DNA of 64,000 nucleotides, from positions 1-64,000 of the forward strand of contig JACTNB010000034.1 in NCBI GenBank assembly GCA_014584345.1, read 5' to 3'. Below the pieces are notes generated by a model that saw nothing but the letters and a program-made list of their open reading frames with translations, had not been told where the DNA came from and ran no database searches. How positions within the stretch are numbered: position 1 is the stretch's first letter; each line of letters opens with the position of its first letter. The stretch is from Planctomycetota bacterium. Lineage in GTDB: Bacteria; Planctomycetota; Planctomycetia; Planctomycetales; Planctomycetaceae. The translations under genes and the position numbers were made by a program. Positions 15,848-25,582 of this stretch are shown here, in pieces.

Positions 15848-15942
15848 GGATGGATTACGCGACAGAGGTTTTTCACGGAAGGGCAATGGTTTGGGCACCG
15901 GGCAAGATCACGCGCGTCCCGCCCCGGTTACCCGAAAAAGGC

Positions 15943-16431
15943 TTACGCCTCTGTTTCGACATAGGAATCGACCTTGTGGAAAGTCGGCAGCAAACTCTGC
16001 TGATGATCGCGACTGGCCTCCGCGAAGGAATCTTCTGTTTCCCAAATCACCACCCGCGATACTTCGATGTTCTTCCCACGCATCAACTCTGGAGCTATTT
16101 CATCCAGCAGATAGCGGGCCATGTTCTCCGCGGTGGGATTGTAGGGCAGAATGAAATACTTCGAGGGCTGAACCTGCTTGATGGCCTCGATCCCGTTCTC
16201 GTCTGCCTCGTTCAGCAGAAAGGCATGATCCCAGTGCGTATCGATCCACCCCTTAAAGGCCGACTTCAACCAGGAAAAATCGATCAACCGCCCCACTGCA
16301 TCGACTTCCTGGCCCGACACGTAGATGTCCGCTATGTAATTATGACCGTGAAAAAACGCACACTTCGATTCGTGCCGATACAAGCGATGGCCGGCACAAA
16401 ACTTGATGCGCTTCATGATTGTTAAACTCAT
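15943..16431 (-). CDS. queD: 6-carboxytetrahydropterin synthase / 6-pyruvoyltetrahydropterin synthase family
   Basis: 162 aa from ATG 16431, preceded by CAGGAGAG. Zinc ligands are seen in FCAGHRLYRH and in FFHGHNY, with the catalytic Cys just before (HESKCAFFHGHN). RLIDFSWLK, THWDHAFLLN and NPTAENMARYLLDEI match the family. QueD makes 6-carboxy-5,6,7,8-tetrahydropterin for queuosine; eukaryote-like PTPS makes a biopterin precursor. Without queC/queE nearby the choice rests on family frequency. The gene is the first of the minus-strand run leading to hemA. Confidence 0.88.
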   Translation of the reverse strand: MSLTIMKRIKFCAGHRLYRHESKCAFFHGHNYIADIYVSGQEVDAVGRLIDFSWLKSAFKGWIDTHWDHAFLLNEADENGIEAIKQVQPSKYFILPYNPTAENMARYLLDEIAPELMRGKNIEVSRVVIWETEDSFAEASRDHQQSLLPTFHKVDSYVETEA

Positions 16432-16714
16432 CCCCGCTCTCTCCTGAGTGGCTGATTGGGATTTCAATGCTCGAACAGTGCTCGAAAAATGCCCCGCCTA
16501 CGCACGTAAACTCGCTGATTCCAGGGCACTCCTTCATTGTAACAGCTTGCCACCCAACTTAAAGCAGCTTCTACTGCTTGCAGCGAAAAATACATGAACG
16601 TAACCTGAACAAAGTCTGCATGGTCCCCGAACCTTTTCCCCGAGTGCCGGTCGAAAAGGGGAACACGGACTGTCAACTCCACCCCGCGATTCCGCATGCG
16701 AATGGATAAATCTC

Positions 16715-18103
16715 ATGAATTCAAGACAACTCATGGCTGCCGGGATTCCCGAATACGCGCTGAACGAAGCCATGCAGGCCCTGCAGAAAGCGGTCCGCAC
16801 GCAACGGCTGCGCGGCAAGGAACTCAAGCAGACCTTTCACAAAATCGCCGAATCGCCTCAGGATTTTGTCGACAACGAAATTTTCGGCATTCTGGCACGG
16901 ATTCTCGTGGAGGAGCCGGTGCTCGCGGTGACCGAACCGATTTCCTATCGCACCTGGGGGACCGAGATCGATCAGGCCAGCCACGAACAGATGCAACAGG
17001 CCTGCCGACTGCCCGGTGCCGTGGGGGCTGCCCTCATGCCCGATGCCCATGTCGGATACGGTTTACCGATCGGCGGCGTGCTCGCCATGGAGGGCAGGGT
17101 GGTGCCCTATGCCGTGGGGGTTGATATTGCATGTCGCATGAAACTGTCGCTGCTCGATTTGCCTGTCGAAGGACTGGAAACGCAGGTTCATCAGTACAAA
17201 ACCGCGCTCGAAAACGGCACGCGGTTTGGCGTGGGGTCGGAATGGGATAAACCACGGAATCACCCGGTCCTCGATCAGGATTGGAACGTCACCAGGGTGA
17301 CTCGACAAAACAAGGACAAAGCCTGGAAGCAACTTGGCACGTCCGGTTCGGGCAATCATTTCGTCGAGTTCGGTATTGTCACGCTCGATACGGACGATTC
17401 CGAACTCGGTTTGCCGGCCGGATGCTACGTCGCTTTGCTCAGCCACAGTGGATCCCGCGGCACAGGGGCTTCGGTGTGCAGTACGTATTCCGGGATTGCC
17501 CAGGCCCAGTTACCGAAAAGCCTCAAGCAGTTCGGACGGCTCGCCTGGCTGGATCTCGATACCCAGGCGGGACAGGAATACTGGGCCGCCATGAATCTCA
17601 TGGGGGACTACGCTGCCGCCAATCACGACGTTATTCACAAGAATGTCAGCAAATTGATCGGCGGACGAATCATTGCCGGCGTCGAAAATCATCACAACTT
17701 TGCCTGGAAGGAGGTCCACAACGGCAGGGAAGTGATCGTGCATCGCAAGGGGGCCACGCCCGCGGGGCCAGGCGTATTGGGCGTGATTCCCGGCTCCATG
17801 GCCGATCCTGCCTACATCGTGCGAGGCAAAGGGAACGCGGAAAGCCTGCATTCCGCTTCGCATGGTGCAGGTCGCTGCATGTCTCGCACACAGGCGCTGA
17901 GCAAGTTCAACATCAAGGCCGTCCGCAACAGCCTGGAAAAACGGGGCGTTCACATTCTTTCCGCCGGTGCCGACGAAGTCCCCGGCGTCTACAAGAATAT
18001 CAATGCCGTCATGGCCGAACAGCAGGACCTGGTCGACACCATCGGGCGTTTTGATCCCAAAATTGTCAAAATGTGCGGCGATGGCAGCAAAGCCGAGGAT
18101 TAA
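16715..18103 (+). CDS. rtcB: RNA-splicing ligase RtcB
   Basis: 462 aa. Manganese and GMP sites are visible: MPDAHVGYGLPIGGV, VGVDIACRM (conserved Cys), GTSGSGNHFVE, LSHSGSRG, ENHHNFAW, HRKGATPAG, and SASHGAGRCMSR where the His accepts GMP. It joins 2',3'-cyclic phosphate or 3'-phosphate RNA ends to 5'-OH ends in RNA repair. It is shorter than the ~480-residue canonical form but keeps all motifs. No rtcA, rtcR or archease is adjacent. The ribosome site is weak (GGAT). The 16432-16714 gap upstream shows no gene. Confidence 0.95.
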   Translation: MNSRQLMAAGIPEYALNEAMQALQKAVRTQRLRGKELKQTFHKIAESPQDFVDNEIFGILARILVEEPVLAVTEPISYRTWGTEIDQASHEQMQQACRLPGAVGAALMPDAHVGYGLPIGGVLAMEGRVVPYAVGVDIACRMKLSLLDLPVEGLETQVHQYKTALENGTRFGVGSEWDKPRNHPVLDQDWNVTRVTRQNKDKAWKQLGTSGSGNHFVEFGIVTLDTDDSELGLPAGCYVALLSHSGSRGTGASVCSTYSGIAQAQLPKSLKQFGRLAWLDLDTQAGQEYWAAMNLMGDYAAANHDVIHKNVSKLIGGRIIAGVENHHNFAWKEVHNGREVIVHRKGATPAGPGVLGVIPGSMADPAYIVRGKGNAESLHSASHGAGRCMSRTQALSKFNIKAVRNSLEKRGVHILSAGADEVPGVYKNINAVMAEQQDLVDTIGRFDPKIVKMCGDGSKAED

Positions 18104-18292
18104 CCGATTGCATTCCCGAGGGTGTGCAAAGGGCTAGGACCGTGCGATCTATAACGTTATGATTTCCATGCGATATTCGGGGACTTCCCTCGATGAATCG
18201 ATTGCTGAGTTGATCACACATGCTATTGCACTAATGTTACATTGTTTTCATGCCGCCTCGCATTTCGGTAAATTAAACTGCTGCTCGCGTCC

Positions 18293-18964
18293 ATGCCCGA
18301 TGCAAACGCTCAACACACGAATCCGTTCCTCCAGCCCGATCTCGCAGCTCGCTACGAGCAATGGTATGCTGGTCCGGGACGCCCGGCCGATCTGCTCGAA
18401 AAGCGGCTGTTGCACCGACTGCTGCACCGACTCGGCACGGTTCGAACGATTTTAGAGATCGGTTGCGGCACCGGGCACTTCACGCGCTGGATGCGAAGTT
18501 TGAATTACGATGTTGCCGGGCTGGACATTTCACCGCCGATGCTCGAACAGGCCCATGAACTCAACGGAGGCGACTATCACCTAGGTAATGCTCTGGCGCT
18601 GCCGTTCCCGGATCAATCGTTCGATGTCGCTGCCCTGATAACGACGCTCGAATTTGTTTCCGATCCAGATCTCGCGTTAAGAGAGGCAATACGGGTGTCT
18701 CGCGCGGGCTTGCTGTTGGGGGTGATCAACCGCTCGAGCCTGTTGGCTCGACGCTATCGACGTTCGGAAAACTCGCTCTGGGATTCAGCCAGATTTTTTA
18801 CGCCGTTTGAGTTGGAAGGGATGGTTCGTAAAGCGGCTGGCAAGAGACTCGTGGACATCTCGTGGCGCACAACACTCTGGCCAATTCCCTGGCTCGGTGA
18901 CCTTCCACTCCCCTGGGGTGGATTCATCGGGATGTTGGCTCGATTGACTGCCGAGGATACGTGA
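18293..18964 (+). CDS. SAM-dependent methyltransferase, class I
   Basis: 223 aa. Motif I (ILEIGCGTGHFTRWM, about residue 54), an acidic end of beta-2 (VAGLDISPPMLEQA), motif II-III (LGNALALPFPDQSFDVAAL) and the later LEFVSDPDLALREAIRV are those of the UbiE/type 11 group. The substrate cannot be deduced. The C-terminal part contains a Trp/Pro-rich stretch (LWPIPWLGDLPLPW). The next gene starts one base after its stop, so the two are probably cotranscribed. Confidence 0.9.
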   Translation: MPDANAQHTNPFLQPDLAARYEQWYAGPGRPADLLEKRLLHRLLHRLGTVRTILEIGCGTGHFTRWMRSLNYDVAGLDISPPMLEQAHELNGGDYHLGNALALPFPDQSFDVAALITTLEFVSDPDLALREAIRVSRAGLLLGVINRSSLLARRYRRSENSLWDSARFFTPFELEGMVRKAAGKRLVDISWRTTLWPIPWLGDLPLPWGGFIGMLARLTAEDT

Positions 18965-18965
18965 G

Positions 18966-19400
18966 ATGCCGTATTCGTTCCCACGATTTCCTCGCACTGG
19001 CCCACCAACAACAAACAGAGATTCCGGCGGAATCCATTATCATTCCCATCCCGCGAAACCACTACTTATCCTCATGGGTATTTACGGATTGTTGCTGGGA
19101 GGAATGGGAGTGCCCGTCGGGCTGTTTGTTGGACCACATGTACTGAGCAGTGCGGTCACGCTGCTGGCATTCGGCTCAATGGCCTTATGGCTTGGATATC
19201 GACAATACGATCGCTTCGGGCGCAACTGCACAATTACATGGGCAGGGCTCGCTGTTCTGCTGATCCTGTTTGCGACCCTGCTACAACCGCCTCCGATTCA
19301 GGACGTTGCCACAATTGTGTTCATTGCACTATTGCTGATGGTGGCTGGTACTGTGCTTGTCGTCGCGGTGCGAAAACAAACGGGCGGATTTGCTCCCTGA
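18966..19400 (+). CDS. Small membrane protein, unknown
   Basis: 144 aa with a polar, Pro/His-rich N-terminus of about 30 residues followed by four hydrophobic segments: LLILMGIYGLLLGGMGVPVG, a segment ending in ALWLGY, WAGLAVLLILFATLL and IVFIALLLMVAGTVLVVAV. It starts one base after the methyltransferase stop, possibly by translational coupling. A shorter start at the Met of LLILMGIYG is possible. No family is recognised. Confidence 0.6.
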   Translation: MPYSFPRFPRTGPPTTNRDSGGIHYHSHPAKPLLILMGIYGLLLGGMGVPVGLFVGPHVLSSAVTLLAFGSMALWLGYRQYDRFGRNCTITWAGLAVLLILFATLLQPPPIQDVATIVFIALLLMVAGTVLVVAVRKQTGGFAP

Positions 19401-19623
19401 ACGCTTGTCGGTACAATCGGATTGAGAAATGGCTGCGCATCAACACCGTCCAGTGTCCTGATTGTCTCTCGAAGCAGGACCAGCAGGCTGAATGACAACC
19501 TGGCATGCCCACGCAACCGCACGTCATGGGGATGGCAACCGGTCAGCCGATTCAAAGTGAGAAAACTCGAATGTCACCGGCAGGTGGTTTCCGCCGTTGG
19601 CCTTAGCATTAGGCGACAAAACC

Positions 19624-20277
19624 ATGAAGGCCATGTGCCCCGAATGTGACGCGTTGATTCCCGCATCGCAGATCAACATCGCCACGGATGTCGCCTTCTG
19701 CCCGAACTGCGGCGAACTGTGCGCGTTGTCGTCGCTCGTGGGTTCGCAAGACATCTCGCCTGCGTTCGATATCAACGATCCACCAGCGGGCGCATGGTTT
19801 CGCGACGACATAACCGGCTGGAGCATTGGGGCTACCACAAGGTCTCCGATCGCCTTCTTCCTTGTTCCGTTCCTATGCGTCTGGTCGGGTTTCTCACTTG
19901 GCGGAATTTATGGGACGCAGATTGTAAAGGGAGAATTCGATCTGAGCATGTCGCTGTTCGGCATCCCGTTCGTCCTTGGTACGTTTCTGTTTGGCGGACT
20001 TGCCGTGATGACGGTCTTTGGACGGATTGAGATTATCGTCGCGGACTCCGTCGGCCGATTGTTCACTGGTGTGGGGCCGCTTGGCTGGATCCGTCGATTT
20101 GATTGGGCGGAGGTCACGCGAATCGAAGAAGACGGCCTCGGCTACGAGTATTCCGGCAGTAGCGGCCGAGTGATCTCACTGGAAGGAAAGTCACGGCTGA
20201 AATTCGGAAGCATGTTGAGCGAGCAGAGACGATACTTTCTACTACAGGGGCTTCGCGTACTTCACCAGCGCGTCTGA
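19624..20277 (+). CDS. Zinc-ribbon membrane protein, unknown
   Basis: 217 aa from ATG 19624 (MKAMCPECDALIP); the frame is open from 19597. A rubredoxin-like zinc ribbon is formed by CPEC and CPNC (about residues 5-36). Two hydrophobic segments follow (PIAFFLVPFLCVWSGFSLGG and LFGIPFVLGTFLFGGLAVMTVF), then a beta-rich domain resembling a PH-like fold (GRIEIIVADSVGRLFTG, RVISLEGKSRLKFG). It may sense or bind something at the membrane, but no function is assigned. The 19401-19596 gap holds nothing recognisable. Confidence 0.65.
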   Translation: MKAMCPECDALIPASQINIATDVAFCPNCGELCALSSLVGSQDISPAFDINDPPAGAWFRDDITGWSIGATTRSPIAFFLVPFLCVWSGFSLGGIYGTQIVKGEFDLSMSLFGIPFVLGTFLFGGLAVMTVFGRIEIIVADSVGRLFTGVGPLGWIRRFDWAEVTRIEEDGLGYEYSGSSGRVISLEGKSRLKFGSMLSEQRRYFLLQGLRVLHQRV

Positions 20278-20307
20278 CTACGTGAACTTAAGATCGGAAT
20301 TCACACG

Positions 20308-21210
20308 ATGCTTGCAACGCTTTCGGACGACCTTGCCCGTTATGGTCCGGATGCGTCCATGCCGTCTGCCGTTTCACTTGCCGAGGCCCGAGCCTACACG
20401 CGACGGGTGGCGCTGGGACATTACGAGAATTTTCCGGTCGTAAGCTGGTTCCTGCCGCTGGCGCTACGGCAACCGTTTTACGATATCTATGCTTTTTGCC
20501 GCTGGGCAGACGATCTGGGGGATGAACTCGGTTCGCCCGAGGAATCGTTGCGTCTGCTGGGTTGGTGGCGAGCCGGGTTGGAACAGTGCCTGGCGGGTAC
20601 GGCCCGGCACCCGGTGTATGTGGCGCTGGGCGAGACGATTCGGAACAAGGGCCTGCGGGGGGAACCGTTTCACGCGCTGATCCGAGCCTTCGAGCGGGAT
20701 CAGCGGCAGCAGCGCTATGAAACGTATGCCGACTTGCTGGACTATTGCCGCGACAGCGCGAATCCGGTTGGTCGGATTCTGCTGCAATTGACGGATTCCG
20801 AAACGCCGGAAAACCTCATGCTGTCCGATGCGGTCTGCACGGGATTGCAATTGATCAATTTCTGGCAGGACGTGGCGCGGGATTGGGCCATCGGACGCGT
20901 GTATCTGCCGCTGGAAGATCAGCAACGCTTTGGGGTGACGGAAGAAATGATTTCGGCTAGTCAGGCGGCTCCGGAATTTCGCCGGTTGCTGCGATGGGAA
21001 GTCGACCGGGCGGAGCAGTTGTTGCGGACGGGATATGCCCTGGGGGATTCCATCGATCGTTCGATCCGTTTCGACATTCGCCTGTTTGCGTTGGGGGGGC
21101 TGCGACTGTGCGAAAAAATCAGAAATCAAAATTATGATGTGCTGTCGTCGCGACCGCGGTTGCGAAAGTACGATCTGCCAGGGATGTTCTGGCGGGCATG
21201 GTTTGGGTAA
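20308..21210 (+). CDS. hpnC: Squalene/phytoene synthase family enzyme HpnC
   Basis: 300 aa. The trans-isoprenyl fold shows YAFCRWADDLGDE (first Asp-rich motif), RYETYADLLDYCRDSANPVG and INFWQDVARDWAIGRVYLP (second Asp-rich motif). In the HpnCDE route HpnD condenses two farnesyl diphosphates to presqualene diphosphate, HpnC converts it to hydroxysqualene and HpnE reduces that to squalene. The YLPLEDQQRFGV segment favours HpnC. No hpnD or hpnE is adjacent. Planctomycetes commonly use this route for hopanoid or sterol precursors. Confidence 0.87.
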   Translation: MLATLSDDLARYGPDASMPSAVSLAEARAYTRRVALGHYENFPVVSWFLPLALRQPFYDIYAFCRWADDLGDELGSPEESLRLLGWWRAGLEQCLAGTARHPVYVALGETIRNKGLRGEPFHALIRAFERDQRQQRYETYADLLDYCRDSANPVGRILLQLTDSETPENLMLSDAVCTGLQLINFWQDVARDWAIGRVYLPLEDQQRFGVTEEMISASQAAPEFRRLLRWEVDRAEQLLRTGYALGDSIDRSIRFDIRLFALGGLRLCEKIRNQNYDVLSSRPRLRKYDLPGMFWRAWFG

Positions 21211-21292
21211 TCAATAACGGAGCGGCGGTTGTCATTTGCGCGGCAGTTGCGATAATCCCAGAGAGTCCGTTTTTCTCCGGTGACTGGAATGA

Positions 21293-24200
21293 ATGCGAGG
21301 TGCGAGAGTGAAGGCTCGAATGCTGTTGCGGCTGGTGCTCGGGATTTTGTTTCAGCCCGTCTGGTGCCTGGCGGAGGAACCGCCCGTAACCCCGGCGACG
21401 GAAGTCGAGGCAGCGAACGATCCGGGATTGCTGTCGAACATCCGCCAGTTAACCTTTGCCGGGCGCCGTTCCGGTGAAGGGTATTTCAATGCGCTCGGAA
21501 ACAAGTTGATTTTTCAGAGCGAACGAGAGCCGGGGAATCCGTTCTTTCAGATTTACCTGCTCGATCTGGAGAGCGGAGACGATCGCCGGATTTCCCCTGG
21601 ACTGGGCAAAACCACTTGTGCCTGGCTGCATCCGGATGGAAAGCGGGCCCTGTTTGCATCGACACAGCTTGATCCCCAGGTAAAGGCGAAGCAGGACCGG
21701 GAACTGGCGGACCGGGAGAGCGGGCAGGAAAAGCGATACGCCTGGGATTACGACCCGCATTTCGATCTGTTCGAGCAGGATCTGGAGAGCGGAACGTATC
21801 GCCAGTTGACGACGGAAACAGGCTATGACGCGGAAGGTTCCTATTCGCCGGATGGTTCGCTGATCGCATTTGCCTCGAATCGTTCCGTGTATCAACGGGA
21901 GTTGACCGAAGCGGAACAGGCGCTGCTGGAACGCGATCCTTCGGTGTTCATGGAGATCTACCTGATGAACTCCGACGGCACGAATGTGCGCCGCCTGACG
22001 GAGCATCCGGGTTACGATGGAGGCCCGTTCTTCTCGCCCGATGGTCAGCGCATTTGTTGGCGTCGCTTTTCCGAGAACGGAGCCGTCGCCGAGATCATGA
22101 CGATGAATCTGGAGGGTTCCGATATTCGGCAACTGACCAACTGGCAGGTCATGTCGTGGGCCCCGTTTTATCATCCCTCGGGCAAATACCTGATCTTCAC
22201 GACGAATCGCCATGGGTTTGCCAATTTCGAATTGTACGTGGTTGATGCCTTGGGGCAGAAAGCCCCGGTGCGGGTGACGCATGCCGATGGATTCGACGGG
22301 TTGCCTGCATTCAGTCCCGATGGGAAAACGCTGGTCTGGACGTGCAACCGCACGAACAACAAGCAATCGCAGTTGTTTCGCGCCGACTGGAATCATCAAC
22401 TCGCCCTGGAACTGCTGGAACTGGGCGATCTCACCACCGAGCAGGCAGCGGATACGGCCCGCGACGCGGCACGTCGCTCCAAAGGCGACTTCCAGGCGGC
22501 GGACATCGCCCGACACGTGGCGTTTCTGTGCCGGGAGGAACTCGAAGGGCGTTTGACGGGAACCGAGGGAGAACGACTGGCCACGGCGTACGTGGCGGCT
22601 TACTTCGAGGAACTGGGATTAAAACCGGGCGGAGACAACGACACCTATTTTCAGGAATTCGAATTTACTGCGGGGATCGCGCTGGGAGAACAGAATCAAC
22701 TACAGTCGGGCACGCAGAGTCTGGAATTGAACGCGGCATGGCGGCCCGTCTCGTTTTCACAGTCGGGAAAGTTTACTTCTCGGGATCTGGCATTTGCGGG
22801 GTATGGGCTGGTGGCTCCGCCAGCGAAGGATCGGGAGGAGTACGATTCCTACGTTCATCTGGACGTGCGAGAGAAATGGGTGGTGGTGTTCCGATATTTG
22901 CCGGAAGGGATTTCCCCCGAGCAACGTCAGGAATGGGCCCGCTTTTCCTCTCTGCGTTATAAAGCGATGATGGCCCGCGATCGGGGCGCCGCGGGGCTGA
23001 TTGTCGTTTCCGGCCCCAATTCCCAGGTCAAGGAGCAATTGTTGCCGTTGCGCTTTGATGGATCGCTGGCTGGTTCCAGCATTCCCGTGATCTCCGTGAC
23101 GGACGACGTGGTGGCGGAATGGTTGAAGCCGACGGGGAAATCGCTGAAGGAATATCAGACACAATTGGATAAGGGAGAGCCCCAACTCGGTTTTGTGGTG
23201 GAAAACGTCGGGCTGCGGGCGGAAATCGACATTCAACAAGTGAAACGAACCGGCCGGAATGTGCTGGGAATTCTGCCCGCGGAGCGGAGCGGCTTTGCCC
23301 CGGCGATTCTGGTGGGAGCCCACGTCGACCATCTGGGACGAGGCGGGACATCCTCTTCCCTCGCGCGGGACGGGCAGCAGGACTTGATTCATTACGGAGC
23401 CGACGACAACGCCTCCGGCACGGCTGCAATGCTGGAAATCGCCGAGTATCTGAGCACGCAACGGGCAAATGGAGGCCTCAAACCTAGGCGAGACATCATT
23501 TTCGCGGCCTGGTCGGGAGAAGAACTGGGGTTGTATGGCAGCAATCACTATGTGAAGGAACTGCAACGGGCACTCGAGGAATTCGCCCGGGCACATATGC
23601 AGGCGGTCGGTCAGGCTGCTCCCGAAACTGGGAAGAAACAGCCTGCCGAACAGAAGGAAGAGAAGCAGACCGCGCCACCGGCGCAGGCTCCGGCCAAGGA
23701 GAAGCCCGAGGAGCAAGCAGGGGAGGAAAAACCCGAAGCCACGGAGGACGCAGACATTCCTCTCAGTTTTGCGCTGGCTGCTTGCCTGAACATGGACATG
23801 GTGGGACGTTTCACGGAAAGCCTGGTGTTGCAGGGGGTTGGCTCCTCGTCTATCTGGAAAGGAGAGATCGAGAAACGCAACATTGTCGTCGGATTGCCCA
23901 TAACGCTACAGGATGACAGTTACATCCCCACCGATGCCAGCGTGTTCTTTATGAATGGCGTGCCGATTCTGTCGGCTTTTACCGGGACGCATCCCGATTA
24001 TCACACACCACAGGACACGCCGGAAAAACTGAATTACGAGGCGGCGGCCCGTATCGCGAAATTGATGGGGCTGATTGCGCGGGGCCTGGTTACCGAAAGC
24101 GGGACGCCCGACTATGTGGCCCAGGATCGCCCGGAAGAACAGCGCCGCGCGAATTTGCGGGCCTACCTGGGAACAATTCCCGATTACGCGGCCTCGGATG

Positions 24201-24424
24201 TGAAAGGGGTGCAAATTTCGGGAGTCGGGAAAGGGGCGCCAGCCGATCAGGCGGGATTGCGAAAAGCGGACGTCATCATTGAGTTGGCAGGTAAAAAAAT
24301 CGAGAATATCTACGACTACACCTATGCCATCGAAGCCCTGAAAATCGGCGAAGAAGTGACTTTGAAAGTCAAACGTGGCGAGCAAACGCTGGAAATGAAG
24401 ATCACGCCGGGCTCCCGCGAGTAA
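21293..24424 (+). CDS. Large secreted TolB-like, PA, M28 aminopeptidase and PDZ protein
   Basis: 1043 aa with a signal peptide (LLRLVLGILFQPVWCLAEE). Residues about 45-370 hold TolB-like propeller repeats (SPDGSLIAFASNR, SPDGQRICWRR, SPDGKTLVWTCNR). A PA-type insert follows near 500-630. The M28 zinc site is complete: GAHVDHLG (about 672), GADDNASG (about 702), SGEELGLYG (about 741), NMDMVGR (about 832) and HPDYHTPQD (about 899). A PDZ domain closes the protein (about 968-1033; GVGKGAPADQAGLRKADVII). An insert of Lys, Glu, Pro and Ala repeats (about 776-821) separates the EE from the later Asp ligand. It probably trims peptides outside the cytoplasm, with the propeller acting as a binding platform. 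Confidence 0.88.
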   Translation: MRGARVKARMLLRLVLGILFQPVWCLAEEPPVTPATEVEAANDPGLLSNIRQLTFAGRRSGEGYFNALGNKLIFQSEREPGNPFFQIYLLDLESGDDRRISPGLGKTTCAWLHPDGKRALFASTQLDPQVKAKQDRELADRESGQEKRYAWDYDPHFDLFEQDLESGTYRQLTTETGYDAEGSYSPDGSLIAFASNRSVYQRELTEAEQALLERDPSVFMEIYLMNSDGTNVRRLTEHPGYDGGPFFSPDGQRICWRRFSENGAVAEIMTMNLEGSDIRQLTNWQVMSWAPFYHPSGKYLIFTTNRHGFANFELYVVDALGQKAPVRVTHADGFDGLPAFSPDGKTLVWTCNRTNNKQSQLFRADWNHQLALELLELGDLTTEQAADTARDAARRSKGDFQAADIARHVAFLCREELEGRLTGTEGERLATAYVAAYFEELGLKPGGDNDTYFQEFEFTAGIALGEQNQLQSGTQSLELNAAWRPVSFSQSGKFTSRDLAFAGYGLVAPPAKDREEYDSYVHLDVREKWVVVFRYLPEGISPEQRQEWARFSSLRYKAMMARDRGAAGLIVVSGPNSQVKEQLLPLRFDGSLAGSSIPVISVTDDVVAEWLKPTGKSLKEYQTQLDKGEPQLGFVVENVGLRAEIDIQQVKRTGRNVLGILPAERSGFAPAILVGAHVDHLGRGGTSSSLARDGQQDLIHYGADDNASGTAAMLEIAEYLSTQRANGGLKPRRDIIFAAWSGEELGLYGSNHYVKELQRALEEFARAHMQAVGQAAPETGKKQPAEQKEEKQTAPPAQAPAKEKPEEQAGEEKPEATEDADIPLSFALAACLNMDMVGRFTESLVLQGVGSSSIWKGEIEKRNIVVGLPITLQDDSYIPTDASVFFMNGVPILSAFTGTHPDYHTPQDTPEKLNYEAAARIAKLMGLIARGLVTESGTPDYVAQDRPEEQRRANLRAYLGTIPDYAASDVKGVQISGVGKGAPADQAGLRKADVIIELAGKKIENIYDYTYAIEALKIGEEVTLKVKRGEQTLEMKITPGSRE

Positions 24425-24465
24425 GGCATCCACCCGTAATGGGACAACGCATACGAGAGAAACAG

Positions 24466-24482
24466 GCGGACGGACCGTCCGC
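24466..24482. terminator. Palindromic stem between convergent genes
   Basis: GCGGACGG and CCGTCCGC flank a single A, 42 bp after the peptidase stop and before the end of the convergent FHA gene. It may end transcription from either side, though no U-tract is present. Elsewhere the 24425-24610 gap has no gene. Confidence 0.3.
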
Positions 24483-24610
24483 GGCAATCACTCTCGGGCG
24501 TGGATAAACCGTGAGAGCAAGGTGGTTTCAGCGAAGTTTCAGCCTGCGGCAGACACCGTGACCGGAGCGGAATTGTGCCGTTCGCGCCGGGACGCGGAAA
24601 TTGGATGCCT

Positions 24611-25195
24611 TCAGTCGAGGGCCAGTTCCAGGTGAGAATCGCTGTCGGATCGATTTCTGCGTTTTGGGGGAACTTCCGGCCTGGGGTATGCCAAGCGGTT
24701 TCCCGGGAAGATATTGAACCCATCGTCCTCGGGTTCGTCGATCATGATCGGGATTTCACTGCTCATTTCATGGGAAATGGCGGCCGTTTGTGGCGTAACA
24801 GGCTCGATAAAGCCGGGCTTGAGATTGGCAGTCGGCACGGAATCGAGAAGCGAAGGTGCTGATGATTCCGGGGGCGAAGGGGCAACCGGCGGCGTGGCAA
24901 TAACTGGTGCGGCTGCATGGAAAGTGAATAGGCAGTCACCAATTAGGACTTGGTCGCCTTCCTGAAGTTCCTGAGTTCCCGTGACACGTTTGCCGTTGAT
25001 TTGCACACCGTTGGTACTGCCGAGATCCCGAATGACAAATCGTCCATCGATCTCGGCAAGACAACAGTGTTTGCGAGAGACTTTGCGGCTGTTGTTGATG
25101 ACCAGGTCGCAATCGGGATGGCGACCCACGAAAACAATCGGCTTGTCGAGCGGCACGGAGCGATTGTTCTCATCGGCTTGTAAATGAGCGGGCAT
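24611..25195 (-). CDS. FHA-domain protein
   Basis: 194 aa. The FHA domain covers about residues 18-90: IVFVGRHPDCDLVINNSR, VSRKHCCLAEIDGRF, and DLGSTNGVQINGKRV, with the conserved Gly-Arg, Ser-x-x-His and Asn-Gly that bind phosphothreonine. The rest is a Pro/Ser-rich linker and an acidic tail (IPIMIDEPEDDGFN), ending in a basic patch (PPKRRNR). It probably recruits phosphothreonine proteins made by Hanks-type kinases; no kinase or phosphatase is next to it. Confidence 0.9.
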   Translation of the reverse strand: MPAHLQADENNRSVPLDKPIVFVGRHPDCDLVINNSRKVSRKHCCLAEIDGRFVIRDLGSTNGVQINGKRVTGTQELQEGDQVLIGDCLFTFHAAAPVIATPPVAPSPPESSAPSLLDSVPTANLKPGFIEPVTPQTAAISHEMSSEIPIMIDEPEDDGFNIFPGNRLAYPRPEVPPKRRNRSDSDSHLELALD

Positions 25196-25582
25196 TGCTC
25201 TCTCCCAAGTCTTTCAGGATTGTATCCACACATTTACGCCCCGCTTGCAAACATGGCATCGGAAGACGAAACGTGATTTATTGCCGACGAATTGAATGCG
25301 TACCACGAAAGGTCAAATTCAGCGGTGGATATCGGGAACTTGAATCAGGAAGACAGGAAAATCAAAGCAAACAAGCACCGATAGCTTGCTAAATTACAGT
25401 GAAGCTTCTCCACTATTGTATCGTCCCATTTTTTTTCATGAAATGGGTTGTTTTGGGAAAAGTATAAAAAAACGAGAATAGTTACGCACAGTTTTTCCAA
25501 TGGCCGCATGTTCATTTGTCTGCGAGCATGCCTTCCGTTAACTGTAGAAATCCGCTTTTTTGCCAGGGAAAGTCCACCATTC
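25196..25582. other. Intergenic region between divergent FHA and aminotransferase genes
   Basis: 387 bp of lower-GC DNA that must hold both promoters. A 7-bp stem, CCCATTT (25425-25431) and AAATGGG (25441-25447), encloses a T-rich loop. An A/T-rich stretch, AAAAGTATAAAAAAACG, follows at about 25457 and could contain a -10 box for the aminotransferase gene. No open frame is convincing. Confidence 0.5.

Noticed and set aside
16432..16714. Search for tRNA or regulatory RNA between queD and rtcB
   Set aside because: No cloverleaf, stem series or riboswitch-like core was found.
19585..19623. attC-like words (GCATTAGGC) before the zinc-ribbon membrane gene
   Set aside because: No matching partner box or integrase; too little similarity to an integron site.
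21449..22516. 355-aa minus-strand frame opposite the M28 peptidase
   Set aside because: It is antisense to repeat-rich coding DNA and has no ribosome site or known motif.
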